Numbered from the stretch's first letter, positions 1-8,563 are shown. The stretch is DNA of 44,705 nucleotides from an uncultured Eubacteriales bacterium (GCA_900316455.1 ONCX01000021.1:1-44705); one strand, 5' to 3'. Program-made: numbers and translations. Notes: a model not told the origin generated them from the letters alone.

Positions 1-386
1 ACGACGTCAGCTTTAAGCATATTCATGCGGGCAAAAGCCCTGTTTCCGTCGCCAATGAATTCGGCTGAAACACATTCATAATTTTCATTCAGAGCTGGAT
101 CGTCAGGAGACGCCGTAAGATAAGCAACCTTCTGTCCGCGCTTTTCAAATTCGTCGCATATCGGCTTGAATACATTCCAGTAACGTTTGCTGTCGGTGAA
201 TATAGCAAAAGGCACGTTGTCGCTGTTTTCAATTTTATCCTGCTTACCGAGACTGAATAAAAAGCGCAGCTTCATGATTGAATTTCTGAGGAAATAGGCA
301 GCCGCGCTTAATACGCCTATAAGTATGGTAAAAAGCATGCTCCCCGTACCAGGGTCGATATAAAAGAAGTTTTGATAGTTAATCAT
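1..386 (-). CDS. CDP-glycerol:glycerophosphate transferase-like protein, N-terminal part (cut by window edge)
   Basis: The 5' part (128 codons) of a gene that continues beyond base 1. The start at 386 follows AGGAG with a good spacing. The protein begins with a short extracellular stretch (YIDPGTGS), one hydrophobic segment at about residues 16-33, then a soluble part containing PFAIFTDSKRYWNVFKP and FEKRGQKVAYLT, which resembles the N-terminal half of CDP-glycerol glycerophosphotransferase-like enzymes that build or decorate wall and surface polymers. It is the last visible gene of a minus-strand group with the YidC-like and sulfatase-like genes, only 28 bases after the latter, so it is probably cotranscribed. 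The catalytic C-terminal half is not visible, so the enzyme class is inferred from N-terminal resemblance and from the neighbours. Confidence 0.6.
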   Translation of the reverse strand, partial: MINYQNFFYIDPGTGSMLFTILIGVLSAAAYFLRNSIMKLRFLFSLGKQDKIENSDNVPFAIFTDSKRYWNVFKPICDEFEKRGQKVAYLTASPDDPALNENYECVSAEFIGDGNRAFARMNMLKADV

Positions 387-414
387 ATTGTATTTCTCCT
401 TTGCAGTAGAAAAA

Positions 415-2082
415 TTAATTATTATTTATGAAACGCCAGGAACTGAGATCGGTTGTGTCTTTTCCTTTCATACCAACCCAAGCTTTAACTCCGTAATCAG
501 TTCTTCCGTTTTTGTAACCGTCAAGCCAGATGCTTGCAATAGCTATATGATGCTCAGGACTGTTTTTTATTTCGTCGTTTATGGGATTATTTGTAAAAGG
601 ATTTACGGGCGAATCTATCAGACCATTAAAGGATAGCAACGGAGTGTCCGCGTTAGTCATAAAAGAATCGTCAGTTTTAAATTCGCTGCTGTCAAAATCC
701 TTAAATAAAAGCAGAGCCTTATAGCACATTACATCGTTAAATTCACTCAGCGAGTCATTATAGCCTTCGGTTATTATCTGGGAGTTAAGATGATCGAGAA
801 ATCGTCCGTGATCCGATACAATAATAATCCTTGTATTGTCATATACCCCGTTTTGCCTGAGATAATCGAACCATTCGCCGAGCTTTATCATTGTCGCCAT
901 ATTGCACTGGTAGTGAGTTATCTGCAAAGGAGTGGTTAAAGCTATTTCTTTTCCGTTTGCGGTTCTTCTGCCGTTAAGCTCATTCTCATAGGCTCGGTTG
1001 TCAACAAAATCAGAGAGAGTGTATTCGGGTTCCTGAAGCATGATCACATCGTGAGTTGTGTCGTTGGACATTAACAAGAAATTATTTGTGCCATCGTCAT
1101 ATATTTTTGTAATTGTGGGAAGCTTTTCAAGCACGCTGTAGGACTGTGCGAACTGAGTGTTTTTGTGGTCGCTTCCGCCGGACGCTGTGTACAGATCATT
1201 GATAACCTGTACCGAAGATAATCTTGACGAATGATTATATTCGCCTTTGTTGTAGAAGGAAATATGGATCAATACTGGTGAAATCCGGAAAAGGCTGTAA
1301 GCAAACATATTTCTGTTCAGAAGCCTTTCCCTGTCGTTGTCGTTATAGCTTATTGTAAATCTGCCTTTGGTGACATATTTTGAAATTTCAGGATATTCGT
1401 CGTAGATGGCAAGGTTTGGATACCATTGCATTCCCGCGTAAACCGGATCACAGACGGTGGTTTTATATCCGTTGCGTGAAAAAATGAGAGGCATTACCTT
1501 GAGAGCCTCGTCCTGTTTTTTTTCTATCGACACGTCCGACCGCCTGTTCATTTCCTCAGGCGTATACTCGTACCCCCCGTAGAGTCCGGGAAAACCAGTC
1601 AGAGTTGAATCACCGTAGGAGATGGTGTTTGGGTAGTATGTAAACCCGGAAAACTGTTCTTTCAGCTCCGGCTTTTCCTCCATCATATATGGGAAAAAGT
1701 CATTAATTGCCCTGTCAAGCATTATAACAACCACATTTTTTCCTTTTTTGTCCAAAGGCAAATCAATTCCGCTTTTAGAGGCGTACTCAGAAATAGTTGC
1801 GGACGAAGAGCTGATTAAATTGCTATATCCGGTTTGAACAGAGACGAGATTCTGGCAGCACATAATTGAAATTGCAACGCAGCCGGCAATGCAAAGATAA
1901 TTAATAGCGGACTTGCGTAATTTCCAAATCAGCAACAGTATGCCGGACAACCCGACTAAAACAACAGAATTGTACCAAAAAACATGTAATTTGTCAGAGC
2001 AGCGCCGGAAAAGATTACCGACAATAAACTCATTATTTTTCTTGAGGATTTTGAAGCCAGACGGTAAAAAATTATCATCCAT
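415..2082 (-). CDS. Sulfatase/phosphoglycerol-transferase-like protein (alkaline phosphatase superfamily), possibly the second half of a frameshifted gene
   Basis: Encodes up to 555 residues. The body is an extracellular alkaline-phosphatase-superfamily domain: a metal-binding strand NVVVIMLDRA near residue 117, a nucleophile region SYGDSTLTGFPGLYGG at about 155-170, and SDHG near residue 430. Related enzymes include lipoteichoic acid synthases and phosphoglycerol transferases. Two hydrophobic segments at about 39-53 and 60-78 precede the domain. The listed start (ATG at 2082) has only a weak ribosome-binding site and lies 127 bases inside the upstream YidC-like gene. Its first 35 or so residues are not membrane-like, being the off-frame reading of that gene's last helices. 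A -1 shift at the six-base T run (1977-1982 on the plus strand) would join both frames into one protein of about 900 residues. The substrate is unknown; a surface glycopolymer is the likely target given the CDP-glycerol transferase-like neighbour. Confidence 0.75.
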   Translation of the reverse strand: MDDNFLPSGFKILKKNNEFIVGNLFRRCSDKLHVFWYNSVVLVGLSGILLLIWKLRKSAINYLCIAGCVAISIMCCQNLVSVQTGYSNLISSSSATISEYASKSGIDLPLDKKGKNVVVIMLDRAINDFFPYMMEEKPELKEQFSGFTYYPNTISYGDSTLTGFPGLYGGYEYTPEEMNRRSDVSIEKKQDEALKVMPLIFSRNGYKTTVCDPVYAGMQWYPNLAIYDEYPEISKYVTKGRFTISYNDNDRERLLNRNMFAYSLFRISPVLIHISFYNKGEYNHSSRLSSVQVINDLYTASGGSDHKNTQFAQSYSVLEKLPTITKIYDDGTNNFLLMSNDTTHDVIMLQEPEYTLSDFVDNRAYENELNGRRTANGKEIALTTPLQITHYQCNMATMIKLGEWFDYLRQNGVYDNTRIIIVSDHGRFLDHLNSQIITEGYNDSLSEFNDVMCYKALLLFKDFDSSEFKTDDSFMTNADTPLLSFNGLIDSPVNPFTNNPINDEIKNSPEHHIAIASIWLDGYKNGRTDYGVKAWVGMKGKDTTDLSSWRFINNN

Positions 2083-3131
2083 ACAAGAAAAATACCTGCG
2101 GCAGTTGTAAATGAACTGAAAACATATCTTAACGGAGAATGTACATCAGATAAATTTACAAATTCGTCCGGCGAAGTAGCAATAACGGCGGACGGAATAA
2201 GTATGCCAGTCAGAACGGTCATCATAACGCAGCATGTTGAAAAAATGACATTATCATCTTTTGTTGCGTCTGATTTTTTTAATGAGAAGTTTAATTTTTT
2301 GACTAAGAAATAAGCGGGAAGCGGTATAAGCATTAACAGCAGACCGGCAATTGCAAACTTTTCAATTCTTTCCGACTGAATTGGGTGGGAAATCAGAACA
2401 TAAGGCAAAAGGCAAGCTGAAAAAGCAGTGATTATTATACACAGCGCCAACTTTGGTTTTTTCAGTTTATAGAATAAATTCTTTATCAAAGAAAAAAGAT
2501 TGTTAAGCGTCCAGTAAAAAGCCAGTCCGGAAGGGGAGGAATAGAGTAAAACAAGAAAAATAAGCGCCATACCGTATAGCTGCAGTTTGCTTTTCAGTGG
2601 CATTCCTTTGGTGTAGATAATACCCGAAACGATATTGACAGCGGTCATAAGGAGCGGCAGCAGATTAATTGAATGACCCGCAATATTCAGAAGTCCGTCC
2701 GGCTTGCTGAGGTCAGGGATCGGTCCGAAAGACGAGCCGATAAGAAGATCAAGCTCCGACAGAAAATTAAAGGCTGCGATAAAAAAAGGAATTTCAAGCA
2801 GCAGTGAAACAGAACCGCTGAGAGCAAAATAAGGCTTGTAGTTATTCTGTCTGTAATAGGTCTGGAGCATCATGAACCGTTCGTCGCCCTTGAACGTTTT
2901 TTTTATGTGCTCCACCCCGCGTTTTAATTTATTAGTTCTTGCTCGTTCATTATCCTGCAAAGCGTCTGCGCGGCGGTAGAGTGGGAGAATAAGAATATTT
3001 ATGACAAGGCTGAGGGCTATGATAGATAATCCTTCATTGTCGGTCATACGATACATTAAAGCGTATACAATATCAAAAAGCAATACAAGTGGTCCAAATA
3101 TAATATTGTAAATAAATGAAAGAAAATTCAT
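1956..3131 (-). CDS. YidC/Oxa1-like polytopic membrane protein, possibly the first half of a frameshifted gene
   Basis: 391 residues, starting at ATG 3131 with AGGAGG (3139-3144) well placed. Residues 1 to about 225 look like the YidC/Oxa1 insertase core: a first membrane segment, a basic cytoplasmic hairpin (RRADALQDNERARTNKLKRG), then helices with LEIPFFIAAFNFLSEL and SSPSGLAFYWTLNNLFSLIKN. Further hydrophobic segments follow up to the end. The reading frame stops just after NYMFFGTILLF, in the middle of what looks like a membrane helix, while the next frame continues as a membrane segment and then the sulfatase domain. It is therefore either a gene overlapping the next by 127 bases or part of one large gene split by a frameshift. 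It is not the housekeeping yidC, which normally sits beside rnpA and jag. A clear promoter lies upstream at 3198-3227. Confidence 0.75.
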   Translation of the reverse strand: MNFLSFIYNIIFGPLVLLFDIVYALMYRMTDNEGLSIIALSLVINILILPLYRRADALQDNERARTNKLKRGVEHIKKTFKGDERFMMLQTYYRQNNYKPYFALSGSVSLLLEIPFFIAAFNFLSELDLLIGSSFGPIPDLSKPDGLLNIAGHSINLLPLLMTAVNIVSGIIYTKGMPLKSKLQLYGMALIFLVLLYSSPSGLAFYWTLNNLFSLIKNLFYKLKKPKLALCIIITAFSACLLPYVLISHPIQSERIEKFAIAGLLLMLIPLPAYFLVKKLNFSLKKSDATKDDNVIFSTCCVMMTVLTGILIPSAVIATSPDEFVNLSDVHSPLRYVFSSFTTAAGIFLVWMIIFYRLASKSSRKIMSLLSVIFSGAALTNYMFFGTILLF

Positions 3132-3197
3132 GCAATGTCCTCCTGAAAAAAACAGTTGCAGACGGTTATGAAAGGTTACGTATAAAAAACTTTTTAC

Positions 3198-3227
3198 ATT
3201 ATATCATTCAATTAATACATATGTCAA
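3198..3227 (-). promoter_or_regulatory. Sigma-A promoter of the YidC-like/sulfatase/CDP-glycerol cluster
   Basis: On the minus strand TTGACA (3222-3227) and TATAAT (3198-3203) are separated by 18 bases. It lies about 70 bases upstream of the start at 3131 and points away from the SH3 gene promoter, so the 3132-3347 interval is a divergent promoter region. Confidence 0.75.
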
Positions 3228-3274
3228 TAATTATTTATAACTTAACAAATCTACAAGTTGTGCGGGTTTTGGTC

Positions 3275-3302
3275 TTGCTTTTTTATTTATATATGTTATA
3301 AT
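3275..3302 (+). promoter_or_regulatory. Sigma-A promoter of the SH3-repeat gene
   Basis: TTGCTT (3275-3280), a 16-base spacer and a perfect TATAAT (3297-3302), about 45 bases upstream of the ATG at 3348. Confidence 0.65.
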
Positions 3303-3347
3303 AGTAGTTGAAAAGAATGTTCCAAGTTTGTGAAAGGATGATAAATT

Positions 3348-4910
3348 ATGAACAAGAACATAAAAAGAATTATTGCTACAGCGCTGATGTGCGCGTCGTT
3401 TTCCGGTATGGCGGCGTTTGAGGCGGCTGCGGCGCCAAAATACGTAAACATAACCGGAGATCCAGTTGCTGTGAGAGAAGCGCCTGGTACGTCGGCTAAG
3501 TTTATCAAGCAGGTGCGCTACGGAGATCAGATGGTATACCTTTCTGAAAAGAATGATAAAGATGGAGTTCGCTGGTATCAGATAAAGCTTTCTGATGATA
3601 AGAGCGGCTGGGTGACTTCCGCTTATGCCGAGACTGTTGATGAAGAGAAAGTCGGCAGGCTTGAGGTAACAACCAAGCTGTTAAACGTCCGTTCGGAGGC
3701 GAGTCTAACAAGCGCCGTTTTAGGAATTACTAAAATCGGAACCCAGTTTGATTATTTCTCCGTTAAAAAGGACAGCAGCGATCAGACATGGTATTTTGTT
3801 CATTACGAAGATGATAAAACGGCATGGCTTCTGGGAACATACTGTAAGGTTATAAGCGAGCCGGGCAAGGCAGACTCAACAACCACTACCAAAGCGACTT
3901 CTGATAATAAAAACAAACAGGTGGAGATAACCGCAAATCCTGTGAACGTTCGTTCCAAGGCAAGTCTTAGCGGAAGTAAGTTAGGTACGGTTTCAAAAGG
4001 GAAGAGATATGAGTATCTTGCCACTGATACAGATGAAAAGGGACAGGTCTGGTACAAAATACGTTATACGTCAGAAAAAACCGGATGGGTTCTCGGTTCA
4101 TTGAGCAGGATAGTAAATTCCGGAAGCACAACCGAATCCGAAAAAACATCAAAAACAGAATCCACAACAACACAGGCAGCGGAGTCAAAGCAGGTGGAAA
4201 TTACCGCCGACGCGCTGAATGTGCGTTCAACGCCGGGTATGAATGGCAAGATAATTACCACTGTTAAAAACGGAAGCAAATATAATTACCTTGCGTCGAA
4301 GAAGGATTCCGAGGGGAAGACATGGTATCAGATTGAGTATAAATCCGGCAAGAAGGGCTGGATAAGCGCCGGTTATGCCAAAATCATAAATAAAGGCGCA
4401 ACAACCGCCTCAACGACAACCACAACGGCAACAAAAGCCACGACTTCCGGAAAGAAGGTTCGCATTACAGGCGGAAGAGTAAATGTCCGCGCATCGGCGG
4501 GTCTGAACGGAAAGAAGCTCGGTTCGGTAAAAAAAGGTGAGGAATACAAATATCTTGCGACTAAAAAGGATTCAAATGGCGATGTATGGTATCAGATACA
4601 GTACACATCAAAAACAAAAGGCTGGGTGCTTGGCTCATTGAGCAAGCTTGTCACAGAAGAGACCAAAGCCACGACAACTACTACAGCTGCGGAAAAAACT
4701 GAGACAAAAAAGGTTGAAATCACAGAGAGTCCGGTGAATGTGCGTAAATCGGCAAGCACCGACAGTAAGAAACTCGGCACAACTTCTGAGGGCAAGAAGT
4801 ATAAGCTGCTTGCCACTAAAAAGGATAAAAACGGAAAAACATGGTATCAGATACAGTACACATCAAAAACAAAAGGCTGGGTACTCGGCACATTCTGTAA
4901 GCTGGTGTAA
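3348..4910 (+). CDS. Secreted protein with six SH3b repeats
   Basis: 520 residues. A signal peptide covers about residues 1-29 (basic start, hydrophobic core, AAFEAAAA before the likely cut). The rest is six bacterial SH3 (SH3b) domains, each opening with a strand such as VEITANPVNVR and closing with KTGWVLG or a close variant, starting near residues 31, 103, 190, 283, 372 and 448. The domains from the third on are separated by threonine- and serine-rich linkers (for example TTASTTTTTATKATT). No catalytic domain is present. SH3b domains usually bind peptidoglycan stem or bridge peptides, so this is probably a wall-associated structural or sensory protein. The start follows GAAAGGATG, and the gene has its own promoter and terminator, so it is monocistronic. 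Confidence 0.85.
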   Translation: MNKNIKRIIATALMCASFSGMAAFEAAAAPKYVNITGDPVAVREAPGTSAKFIKQVRYGDQMVYLSEKNDKDGVRWYQIKLSDDKSGWVTSAYAETVDEEKVGRLEVTTKLLNVRSEASLTSAVLGITKIGTQFDYFSVKKDSSDQTWYFVHYEDDKTAWLLGTYCKVISEPGKADSTTTTKATSDNKNKQVEITANPVNVRSKASLSGSKLGTVSKGKRYEYLATDTDEKGQVWYKIRYTSEKTGWVLGSLSRIVNSGSTTESEKTSKTESTTTQAAESKQVEITADALNVRSTPGMNGKIITTVKNGSKYNYLASKKDSEGKTWYQIEYKSGKKGWISAGYAKIINKGATTASTTTTTATKATTSGKKVRITGGRVNVRASAGLNGKKLGSVKKGEEYKYLATKKDSNGDVWYQIQYTSKTKGWVLGSLSKLVTEETKATTTTTAAEKTETKKVEITESPVNVRKSASTDSKKLGTTSEGKKYKLLATKKDKNGKTWYQIQYTSKTKGWVLGTFCKLV

Positions 4911-4930
4911 TATTAAAAAAATTAACCGAT

Positions 4931-4978
4931 AAAAAACTGTCCGCGTTGAATGTCAATTGCAACGCGGACAGTTTTTTA
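4931..4978 (+). terminator. Intrinsic terminator after the SH3-repeat gene
   Basis: A perfect 13-bp stem (4936-4948 with 4960-4972) with an 11-base loop is followed by a T run; an A run on the left side makes it potentially bidirectional. Confidence 0.9.
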
Positions 4979-5075
4979 TATTCATGAAAGATTTATCAAA
5001 TTATAATACCAGACAGCAAAATCAAATCCAATATTTTTTCTCATATGTATAATTTTTTTTACACACCAAACGCTC

Positions 5076-5110
5076 AAAAAAACGCCCTTTCCGAGATAAA
5101 GGAAAGGACG
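5076..5110 (-). terminator. Intrinsic terminator after tRNA-Gly
   Basis: On the minus strand a 10-bp stem (5101-5110 with 5083-5092, one G-T pair) is followed by seven T residues. It ends the tRNA transcript 8 bases after the CCA. Confidence 0.85.
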
Positions 5111-5117
5111 CAGGAAC

Positions 5118-5191
5118 TGGAGCGGAAGATGGGAATCGAACCCACACCATCAGCTTGGGAAGCTGAGGTTCTGCCACTAAACTACTCCCGC
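5118..5191 (-). tRNA. tRNA-Gly (anticodon CCC)
   Basis: The minus strand folds as a cloverleaf of 74 bases including an encoded CCA (5118-5120). The acceptor stem pairs GCGGGAG with CTTCCGC (one G-T pair), the anticodon stem pairs TCAGC with GCTGA around the loop TTCCCAA, and the T loop reads TTCGATTC. The anticodon CCC reads GGG. It lies directly downstream of the glycyl-tRNA synthetase gene on the same strand but is a separate transcription unit with its own promoter and terminator. Confidence 0.95.
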
Positions 5192-5204
5192 AAAGGCATG
5201 ATAT

Positions 5205-5233
5205 ATTATATGCCTTTTGACACAATATGTCAA
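5205..5233 (-). promoter_or_regulatory. Perfect-consensus sigma-A promoter of tRNA-Gly
   Basis: On the minus strand TTGACA (5228-5233), exactly 17 bases, then TATAAT (5205-5210). The expected start of transcription is about 6 bases before the mature 5' end, so very little 5' processing would be needed. Confidence 0.9.
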
Positions 5234-5248
5234 GTGAATTTTTTATAA

Positions 5249-5284
5249 AAAAATCTCCCTTACCTTAAATTGCCGGTAAGGGAG
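5249..5284 (-). terminator. Intrinsic terminator after glyS
   Basis: On the minus strand TCTCCCTTACC pairs with GGTAAGGGAGA, followed by a run of seven T. It separates glyS from the tRNA-Gly unit. Confidence 0.9.
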
Positions 5285-5296
5285 ACAGAATAATTA

Positions 5297-6697
5297 TCAG
5301 AACGCGGTTTTTTCCGCAATATAGCTTCTGAGCTGATCTATCGGAATGCGAACCTGTTCCATTGTGTCGCGGTCGCGGACTGTAACGCAGTGGTCGGCGG
5401 GCGTCTTGTCGTCGCCGACTGTCTGGAAGTCCACAGTGACGCAGAACGGAGTACCGATCTCGTCCTCTCGGCGGTATCTCTTACCGATGGAGCCTGTATC
5501 GTCAAAATCAACCATAAAGTCTTTTGCAAGCTCGGTGTAAATTTCCTCAGCCGCGGGAGTGAGCTTCTTTGAAAGCGGCAGGACAGCAGCCTTGAAAGGC
5601 GCGAGAGCGGGATGAAGCCTGAGCACAACGCGCACGTCGTTTTTCGCCTCGTCAACGACCTCCTCATCATACGCTTCGGTAATAACGGCGAGGAAAAGAC
5701 GATCGACGCCGAGAGATGGCTCGATTACATAGGGAATATATTTCTCATTTGTTGCCGGATCAAAGTATTCCAGACTCTTGCCGCTTGTATTGATGTGCTG
5801 GGTGAGGTCGTAGTCGGTTCTGTCGGCAACGCCCCACAGCTCGCCCCAGCCGAACGGGAAAAGGTATTCAAAATCAGTGGTAGCCTTGGAATAGAAGCAA
5901 AGCTCTTCTTTTGAATGATCGCGCAGACGGAGATTTTCCTCCTTGAAACTGAGAGAATAGAGCCAGTCGCGGCAGAATGCGCGCCAATATTCAAACCATT
6001 CGAGGTCTGTGCCGGGCTTGCAGAAGAATTCAAGCTCCATCTGTTCAAATTCACGCACACGGAATATAAAATTCTTTGGGGTTATTTCGTTGCGGAAGGA
6101 CTTGCCTATCTGTGCAACGCCGAACGGAACCTTGCGGCGTGTTGTGCGCTGGATATTTGCGAAATTTACGAAAATACCCTGTGCGGTTTCCGGACGGAGA
6201 TAAAGCTCGCTCTTGGTGTCTTCTGTTACGCCCTGGAAGGTCTTGAACATAAGGTTGAACTGTCTGATGTCAGAAAAATTGTGCTTGCCGCAGTTCGGAC
6301 AGGGAATCTGCTTTTCCCTGATATACGCAACCATTTGTTCGTTTGTCCAGCCCGCGACATTTGTACCGTCGAATTCTTCGATCAGGTTATCGGCGCGGTG
6401 GCGCGTTTTGCACTCCTTACAGTCCATAAGTGGGTCAGAGAATCCGCCGAGATGACCGGAAGCCACCCATGTCTGAGGATTCATAAGAATTGCGGAATCA
6501 AGACCGACGTTGTATTTGCTTTGCTGAACGAATTTTTTAAGCCATGCGCTCTTTATGTTGTTTTTAAGCTGCATACCGAGAGGACCGTAATCCCATGTAT
6601 TTGAGAGACCACCGTATATCTCCGAACCGGGATATACAAAGCCTCTGCCCTTGCAGAGAGCAACTATCTTGTCCATATTTTTCTGGGTGTTTTTCAT
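5297..6697 (-). CDS. glyS: Glycyl-tRNA synthetase, dimeric (eukaryote/archaea-like single-chain) type
   Basis: 466 residues. It charges tRNA-Gly with glycine using ATP. The class II core is visible from the start: [22 protein letters not shown] near residues 14-35, a zinc-binding-like pair CKECKTRH and CPNCGKHN, motif 2 with [21 protein letters not shown], and motif 3 with [13 protein letters not shown]. The C-terminal anticodon-binding domain follows ([15 protein letters not shown]). Length fits the alpha2 enzymes; no separate glyQ is needed. The start at 6697 follows AAGGA. The lipoprotein gene ends 60 bases upstream on the same strand and no T-box leader fits in that gap. The tRNA-Gly(CCC) substrate gene sits immediately downstream. 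Confidence 0.97.
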   Translation of the reverse strand: MKNTQKNMDKIVALCKGRGFVYPGSEIYGGLSNTWDYGPLGMQLKNNIKSAWLKKFVQQSKYNVGLDSAILMNPQTWVASGHLGGFSDPLMDCKECKTRHRADNLIEEFDGTNVAGWTNEQMVAYIREKQIPCPNCGKHNFSDIRQFNLMFKTFQGVTEDTKSELYLRPETAQGIFVNFANIQRTTRRKVPFGVAQIGKSFRNEITPKNFIFRVREFEQMELEFFCKPGTDLEWFEYWRAFCRDWLYSLSFKEENLRLRDHSKEELCFYSKATTDFEYLFPFGWGELWGVADRTDYDLTQHINTSGKSLEYFDPATNEKYIPYVIEPSLGVDRLFLAVITEAYDEEVVDEAKNDVRVVLRLHPALAPFKAAVLPLSKKLTPAAEEIYTELAKDFMVDFDDTGSIGKRYRREDEIGTPFCVTVDFQTVGDDKTPADHCVTVRDRDTMEQVRIPIDQLRSYIAEKTAF

Positions 6698-6757
6698 CTG
6701 AAATCAATCCTTCTGTTGGAAAATAATAATACTTAGCGCAATGAAACAGAACTGCTG

Positions 6758-7522
6758 TTATCTCACGCTTAAAACAAAGATATAGTAATCTGCGCTGTCA
6801 TTGCTTTCAGCCTTGACCGTGACGGTATATTCTCCCTCTTTAAGCGTACCCGGAAGCTCCAGCTCGCTTGTGCTGCCTGTGAGGTAGACCGTTTCACCGT
6901 TTTCCGCGGAAACAGCGTAAGCGGTCACATTGACAGGAGCTTTGGCAAAATAAAGACTGAGAATTTCGTTGCTGCTGCCGTCCGCGATGAGATATGAACC
7001 GTAGAGAAGCGGCTTGATATCCGTTGAAGTAACCTCGCCCGCAGTCGGGGAAGCCATTATGACATTTCCTCCGAGCTTTACGGTCATAAGCAGATCCTCG
7101 ACTTTAGATGTAATGCGCACGCCCTGAGCCACAGCGTATTCAGGAGTAGTGCCGGTTGAACCGCCGGTGAACCACACAGATACAGTGTCACCTGTGGCAA
7201 GCTCACGGTAGCTTGAACAGCGGGTCTTGTCATTGTTTTCAGCAACGGTCTTGGCTGTGACGGTTACGTAATATCTGTTGTCGGAATAAGTGTTTTTTGC
7301 GTCCGGAATCTCCACCAGAATCATTATTCCGTCACGCACCTCTGAAATGCTTGTGATAACTCCGGTGATATTCGGCGAAACACCTTCCGGAATGGAATCG
7401 TCAGCGACAATAACAGAATTGCTTGCCAAAGGCGGCTGGTCGTAATCTCCGCCTACGCCGCATGAGCATATCAGCGTTAATGACACAATTAAAGCAACTG
7501 TGAGGAAAAACACTCTTTTCAT
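6758..7522 (-). CDS. Predicted lipoprotein of unknown function
   Basis: 254 residues. A lipoprotein signal peptide is clear: KR at the start, a hydrophobic core and a cysteine at position 21 in LTLICSCG. The mature part is rich in beta-type sequence: a first half with a possible OB-like fold (ITGVITSISEVRDGIMILVEI and the later DTVSVWF) and a C-terminal half that reads like an immunoglobulin-like or cadherin-like strand set (LPGTLKEGEYTVTVKAES). I recognise no enzyme motif. The start follows GGGGG nine bases upstream. It precedes glyS by 60 bases on the same strand and may be cotranscribed with it, without any obvious functional link. Confidence 0.8.
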   Translation of the reverse strand: MKRVFFLTVALIVSLTLICSCGVGGDYDQPPLASNSVIVADDSIPEGVSPNITGVITSISEVRDGIMILVEIPDAKNTYSDNRYYVTVTAKTVAENNDKTRCSSYRELATGDTVSVWFTGGSTGTTPEYAVAQGVRITSKVEDLLMTVKLGGNVIMASPTAGEVTSTDIKPLLYGSYLIADGSSNEILSLYFAKAPVNVTAYAVSAENGETVYLTGSTSELELPGTLKEGEYTVTVKAESNDSADYYIFVLSVR

Positions 7523-7720
7523 TATGATAACCCCCTTTTTATAGAATTAGTGTTTATATATCACACAAGTCAGCGGGAATATAGTTACTCATTATAATAC
7601 AACAAAATTACTAATTTGTCTATAGCAAATTTATATATAAAAACTCTGGATATTTAATTGAAAAAGTGCTACAATAAACAGACGAAGGCGTTAACATTTC
7701 ACATGGAAAGGAATGACGGT

Positions 7721-8436
7721 ATGACAGGGCTGCTCAGACTGATAATGAATGCGAATAATCTCTTTGATTACGGCGTGTGCGCTTATTCAAAGGTTGAGGA
7801 TATGCTTATAGAATATCCGGATAAAAAAAGAATACCACAGTCGGCTGAATCAGTCATATGCGTAGTATTCCCGACAAATATAGACGCGGTTTTTGATGAT
7901 CCCAACGAGGTTTTCCGTCTGAGAAAAGTTGCGTCGCAGATGCTCGAATTGACATGTATTGCTCTTCGCAAGGCGTTTGACGAATACAGCTTTGAATGGT
8001 TTCTTGACGATTCTCCGGTTCCGGAGGTAATTGCCGGTTCGCTCTGCGGTCTTGGAGCTGTCGGGGACAGCGGGCTTCTGCTTTCTCCTCATTACGGCTC
8101 ATTTTGTTTTATAGGCAACATAATAACAGACTTGATCGTACCTGAAACAGGCGATGAAGCTACATACTGCGTTCATTGCAAAAAATGCATAGTAAGATGT
8201 CCGGCGGGAGCCTTGTCGGAGAGCGGTGGATTTGACAAGGAAAAATGCGTGAAATACGCGGCTGCAACACATGCCGTGAGGTCTGTCCCTACAACAGCAA
8301 TATAGGCAGAGCCAATAATCATCCGTTCATAAAGGCAGCCATGAATCCGGATTCAATATATACTTCTGACGGCGGTTACAAGCCTATGGGCGGTTTGGGG
8401 CAGGAGAAATTCCGTAAGCTTCCGGACGAATTCTGA
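7721..8436 (+). pseudogene. QueG-like 4Fe-4S protein (epoxyqueuosine reductase family), frameshifted
   Basis: The first frame (7721-8305) begins after AAGGA at ATG 7721. It carries a domain like the QueG family, with GSLCGLGAVGDSGLLLSPHYG and the first cluster motif CVHCKKCIVRCPAGAL. After FDKEKC the frame degenerates, and the second cluster motif GCNTCREVCPYN is found in another frame (from about 8248 to 8436), ending HPFIKAAMNP then GQEKFRKLPDEF. A -1 shift between 8236 and 8256, for example one missing base near the A5 run (8241-8245) or just after the TGC codon, would restore an intact protein of about 238 residues with all eight cysteines. It is either a real recent mutation or a sequence error. 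At this length it resembles the short clostridial relatives of QueG, whose substrate is not established. Confidence 0.7.
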
Positions 8437-8482
8437 TTTTTTGTGAGTAGAAGTTTTTTATTGCCTGACCTGAAATACAATA

Positions 8483-8530
8483 AAAATTCCCTGTCGGAAA
8501 GCCAAAGCTTCACGGCAGGGAATTTTCAGT
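8483..8530 (+). terminator. Terminator-like inverted repeat after the QueG-like gene
   Basis: AAAATTCCCTG (8483-8493) pairs perfectly with CAGGGAATTTT (8516-8526) around a 22-base loop; the A-rich and T-rich arms fit a bidirectional terminator. Confidence 0.65.
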
Positions 8531-8563
8531 CTCCGGCATAACAAAAAATTCACAATTGAACAC

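Noticed and set aside
3900-4910. CRISPR-like or satellite repeat array
   Set aside because: The repeating units are the coding sequence of SH3b domains, of about 210-300 bases with diverged copies, not short direct repeats with spacers.
5915-6604. Long open frame on the plus strand opposite glyS
   Set aside because: It mirrors the codons of glyS, has no ribosome-binding site and no recognisable domain.
6698-6757. Possible T-box leader before glyS
   Set aside because: Only 60 bases separate glyS from the upstream gene and no T-box sequence is present there or before the lipoprotein gene.
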